A DNA stretch of 64,000 nucleotides from Myxococcales bacterium (GTDB lineage Bacteria; Myxococcota_C; UBA6777), in contig JACKEL010000001.1 of assembly GCA_020632975.1 (NCBI GenBank), positions 62,001-126,000 of the forward strand, in the 5' to 3' direction. Shown here piece by piece: positions 62,389 to 64,000 of this stretch (positions are counted from its first letter, which is position 1; each line of letters begins with the position of its first letter). A model generated the notes under the pieces. The model was given only the letters and a program-made list of their open reading frames with translations, ran no database searches and was not told where the DNA came from. The position numbers were made by a program, and so were the translations under genes.

Positions 62389-63090
62389 ATGCCAAGCACC
62401 TCTCCCCAAGTTCAAACCAAAGTCCTCTTGCGCCTGATGATGACAGGTGTCCTCCAAGCGGCCCTTCTGCTCGGCATCTCAGGTGATCCGCGTTGGATGA
62501 TGGCTTGGCTGGCGATCGGCTTGATCCTGCTGGGCATCCTCACAAACCTCGGCGTGATGCTCTTTTTGCATCCAGACCTGCTCGAAGAGCGCATGCATTG
62601 GAAAGAACACAAAAATGCCAAGCCTTGGGACCTCAAGATCATGCCGACCATCGCACTGTTGGCCCCTGTCGTGACCCTCTCGCTCGCCGCACTCGATCAC
62701 CGCTATTCGTGGTCCCCACCCACTCACATCCTACTTTCCCTCGCGGGCATCGCACTGATGTTTTTGGGACAGCTCCTTGGGGCCTGGGCCATCGCAGCCA
62801 ACCGCTTTTTCTCTTCTGTGGTACGGATACAAACGGACCGCGGACATCAAGTCGTGGATCACGGCCCTTACGCCATCGTCCGACACCCCGGATACACGGG
62901 CGTTGTGTTATTCTATCTTGGACTTCCATTGCTTTTAGGGGCTTACTGGGCCTATATCCCGAGCGCTCTGCTGATTGTCCTACTCTTTTACCGCACAGCC
63001 CTCGAAGACAAGACCCTTCAACAAGAACTCGACGGTTACACAGCCTACACACAACGCGTTCGTTCGCGCCTCATCCCTGGTATCTGGTAG
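62389..63090 (+). CDS. Isoprenylcysteine carboxyl methyltransferase (ICMT/PEMT)-family membrane methyltransferase
   Basis: A 233-residue integral membrane methyltransferase with about five hydrophobic helices. The C-terminal family core is intact: GPYAIVRHPGYTG (about 163-175) and EDKTLQQELDGYTAYTQRVRSRLIPGIW. It would methylate a small lipid or polar group at the membrane using SAM. ATG 62389 with AAGGACAGACC upstream. Its promoter lies in the 259-bp divergent gap with the class I methyltransferase; GGTGTGTACACTAC, at about 62151, holds a GTGTACAC palindrome. Confidence 0.87.
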   Translation: MPSTSPQVQTKVLLRLMMTGVLQAALLLGISGDPRWMMAWLAIGLILLGILTNLGVMLFLHPDLLEERMHWKEHKNAKPWDLKIMPTIALLAPVVTLSLAALDHRYSWSPPTHILLSLAGIALMFLGQLLGAWAIAANRFFSSVVRIQTDRGHQVVDHGPYAIVRHPGYTGVVLFYLGLPLLLGAYWAYIPSALLIVLLFYRTALEDKTLQQELDGYTAYTQRVRSRLIPGIW

Positions 63091-63158
63091 GCCCCCACGC
63101 CCTCTTGCACGACGCCCCTTGATGCCCCCAACCTCCTGCTCCACCCACCCCAAAGCCT

Positions 63159-63830
63159 TTATTTTTTCGTACCCTGCAAGCGCTTCATCTGCTTTTGCAT
63201 CGCAGCAAGCTGCTTACGCAAAAGCTTGATCTCTTCGGACTGTTGACGCAAGAGACGACTTTGCACCTGCATCGAAGCCACCACCATGCTCGTATATTGG
63301 TACAGATCCACCATGCTGCGCTTGCGATCGACAGCAGGGCTCTTTGGCTGATCTTCGATGATAAAGCCCAACCGACGGCGGGATTTGTCTTTGTCAAAAC
63401 GATAGTGATAGGTCGCCAGCCGAAAGGCCATCAAAGCTTTGTGGAAAGCTTGTTGCTGTTGTGCATCAAGGTAGCGGATATCCCGTTTGAGACGACGTGT
63501 GGAGATGGGGCAACCACCCGTCTGTTGCTTGGGGTCGCTCTTTGTGCACAACAAGAGGCTGTTGCAATCGTTGTTTGGGTCGCACTTCTCGCCATCTGTG
63601 GAACAGGTCTCGCCTTCTTTTTGGCTTGCGCAAGTCGTCACCCCCTGTTGTGCTGTATGGCCGCGGCAAACAGGGTCACCACACGTCGTGTACCACTTGA
63701 GTCCTGCATCGCCGCCATCAGCCGCAGACTTCTCTGGGTCGCTCGGCGCGGTGCACCCCCAAGACTGGCCCAGACCCCACAAGACCAACCCCATCAAGAC
63801 CAACTCCAATGCTCTTGTCCATCTCTTCAT
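63159..63830 (-). CDS. Lipoprotein with C-terminal S74-type (endosialidase) chaperone domain
   Basis: A 223-residue lipoprotein: signal peptide with lipobox SWGC (C26), a short linker with six cysteines (TCGDPVC, CASQKEGETC, KCDPNNDC, LLLCTK), then an intramolecular chaperone-type S74 domain from RRLKRDIRYL to the C-terminal coiled coil (RRLGFIIEDQPKSPAV and MVDLYQYTSMVVASMQ). In phage tail spikes this domain helps a beta-helix trimerise and cuts itself off; here it is nearly alone. The conserved Ser of autocleavage (in SDxxLK-like) is replaced by T/R (ISTRRLKRD), so autocleavage is doubtful. It converges on the ICMT-like gene. Confidence 0.75.
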   Translation of the reverse strand: MKRWTRALELVLMGLVLWGLGQSWGCTAPSDPEKSAADGGDAGLKWYTTCGDPVCRGHTAQQGVTTCASQKEGETCSTDGEKCDPNNDCNSLLLCTKSDPKQQTGGCPISTRRLKRDIRYLDAQQQQAFHKALMAFRLATYHYRFDKDKSRRRLGFIIEDQPKSPAVDRKRSMVDLYQYTSMVVASMQVQSRLLRQQSEEIKLLRKQLAAMQKQMKRLQGTKK

Positions 63831-64000
63831 GAAAAAATCCCCTACTTTTCAAGTGTTTGACAACAAGGAAAAAGCCCCATCATCTTCAAACAACATCTCA
63901 CACGCCCACAAGATAAGAAAGTATCGACAAAGGAACAGACATGATGTAAGAAAGATTGAAGCAAACATATAGATTTTATTCTCTTCAAAAGAGACATTCT
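63831..64000. promoter_or_regulatory. Upstream region of the S74-domain lipoprotein gene
   Basis: 170 AT-rich bases to the right window edge with no gene seen. The 5' region of the reverse-strand lipoprotein gene would lie here; AAAAGTAGGGGATTTTTTC upstream of the ATG contains GGGG as ribosome binding site. Confidence 0.3.

Overview
The window reads as chromosome of a free-living Gram-negative bacterium of about 50% GC (by eye), most like the Myxococcota/Bradymonadota branch of the former Deltaproteobacteria. The clues are large MopE-type surface lipoproteins with acidic and proline-rich linkers, several long cysteine-repeat lipoproteins, a soluble-adenylyl-cyclase-like fusion with AAA and TPR domains, PEGA and caspase-like proteins, and many ECF/LysR regulators. 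No tRNA, rRNA, CRISPR array, phage module or transposase was found. The assignment to a phylum is inference from gene style only.

Layout. 0-3.5 kb: the 5' part of a kynurenine 3-monooxygenase gene, a two-CBS protein, and a LysR regulator divergent from an NADP-binding reductase and an SDR. 3.5-13.4 kb: a 1408-aa cyclase/AAA/TPR protein and two paralogous FAD oxidoreductases, one with a C-terminal acetoacetate-decarboxylase-like domain. 13.5-13.9 kb: an intergenic island of palindromic repeats, one of which is split by a small element with terminal inverted repeats. 14-18 kb: an unknown helical protein, hutG and hutF (last steps of histidine breakdown) and a CPBP membrane protease. 18-23.6 kb: a four-gene reverse-strand operon (imelysin lipoprotein, di-heme cytochrome, imelysin lipoprotein, HTTM/carboxylase-like membrane protein), probably for metal handling. 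24-29.2 kb: glycerol-3-phosphate dehydrogenase, an alpha/beta hydrolase, a PEGA protein and an acetamidase/formamidase. 29.2-29.7 kb: a second repeat island with a 19-bp tandem array and the second copy of the small element.

29.8-34.4 kb: a lipoprotein and a compact operon of ECF sigma factor, membrane DUF4384 protein and secreted caspase-like protein. 34.6-45.9 kb: surface lipoproteins with MopE and cysteine repeats, a LysR/NAD(P)-binding pair, a 19-bp tandem array, an OxyR with both redox cysteines, and a beta-helix protein. 46-49.5 kb: a four-domain putative RNA end-processing protein (MJ1316, EEP nuclease, 2H phosphoesterase, nucleotidyltransferase). 49.7-53 kb: a glutamate-synthase-like protein, and arsM followed by a SigZ-like sigma factor. 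53.4-64 kb: a bifunctional penicillin-binding protein with an unusual C-terminal coiled coil of nearly 400 residues, a secreted two-repeat protein, a methyltransferase/glycosyltransferase/AsmA-like operon, an ICMT-like methyltransferase and a lipoprotein ending in an S74-type chaperone domain.

The best candidates for under-described biology are the sigma-DUF4384-caspase operon (30982-34353), the RNA end-processing fusion (45979-49524), the coiled-coil penicillin-binding protein (53381-57577) and the nested repeat element found at 13.7 and 29.4 kb.
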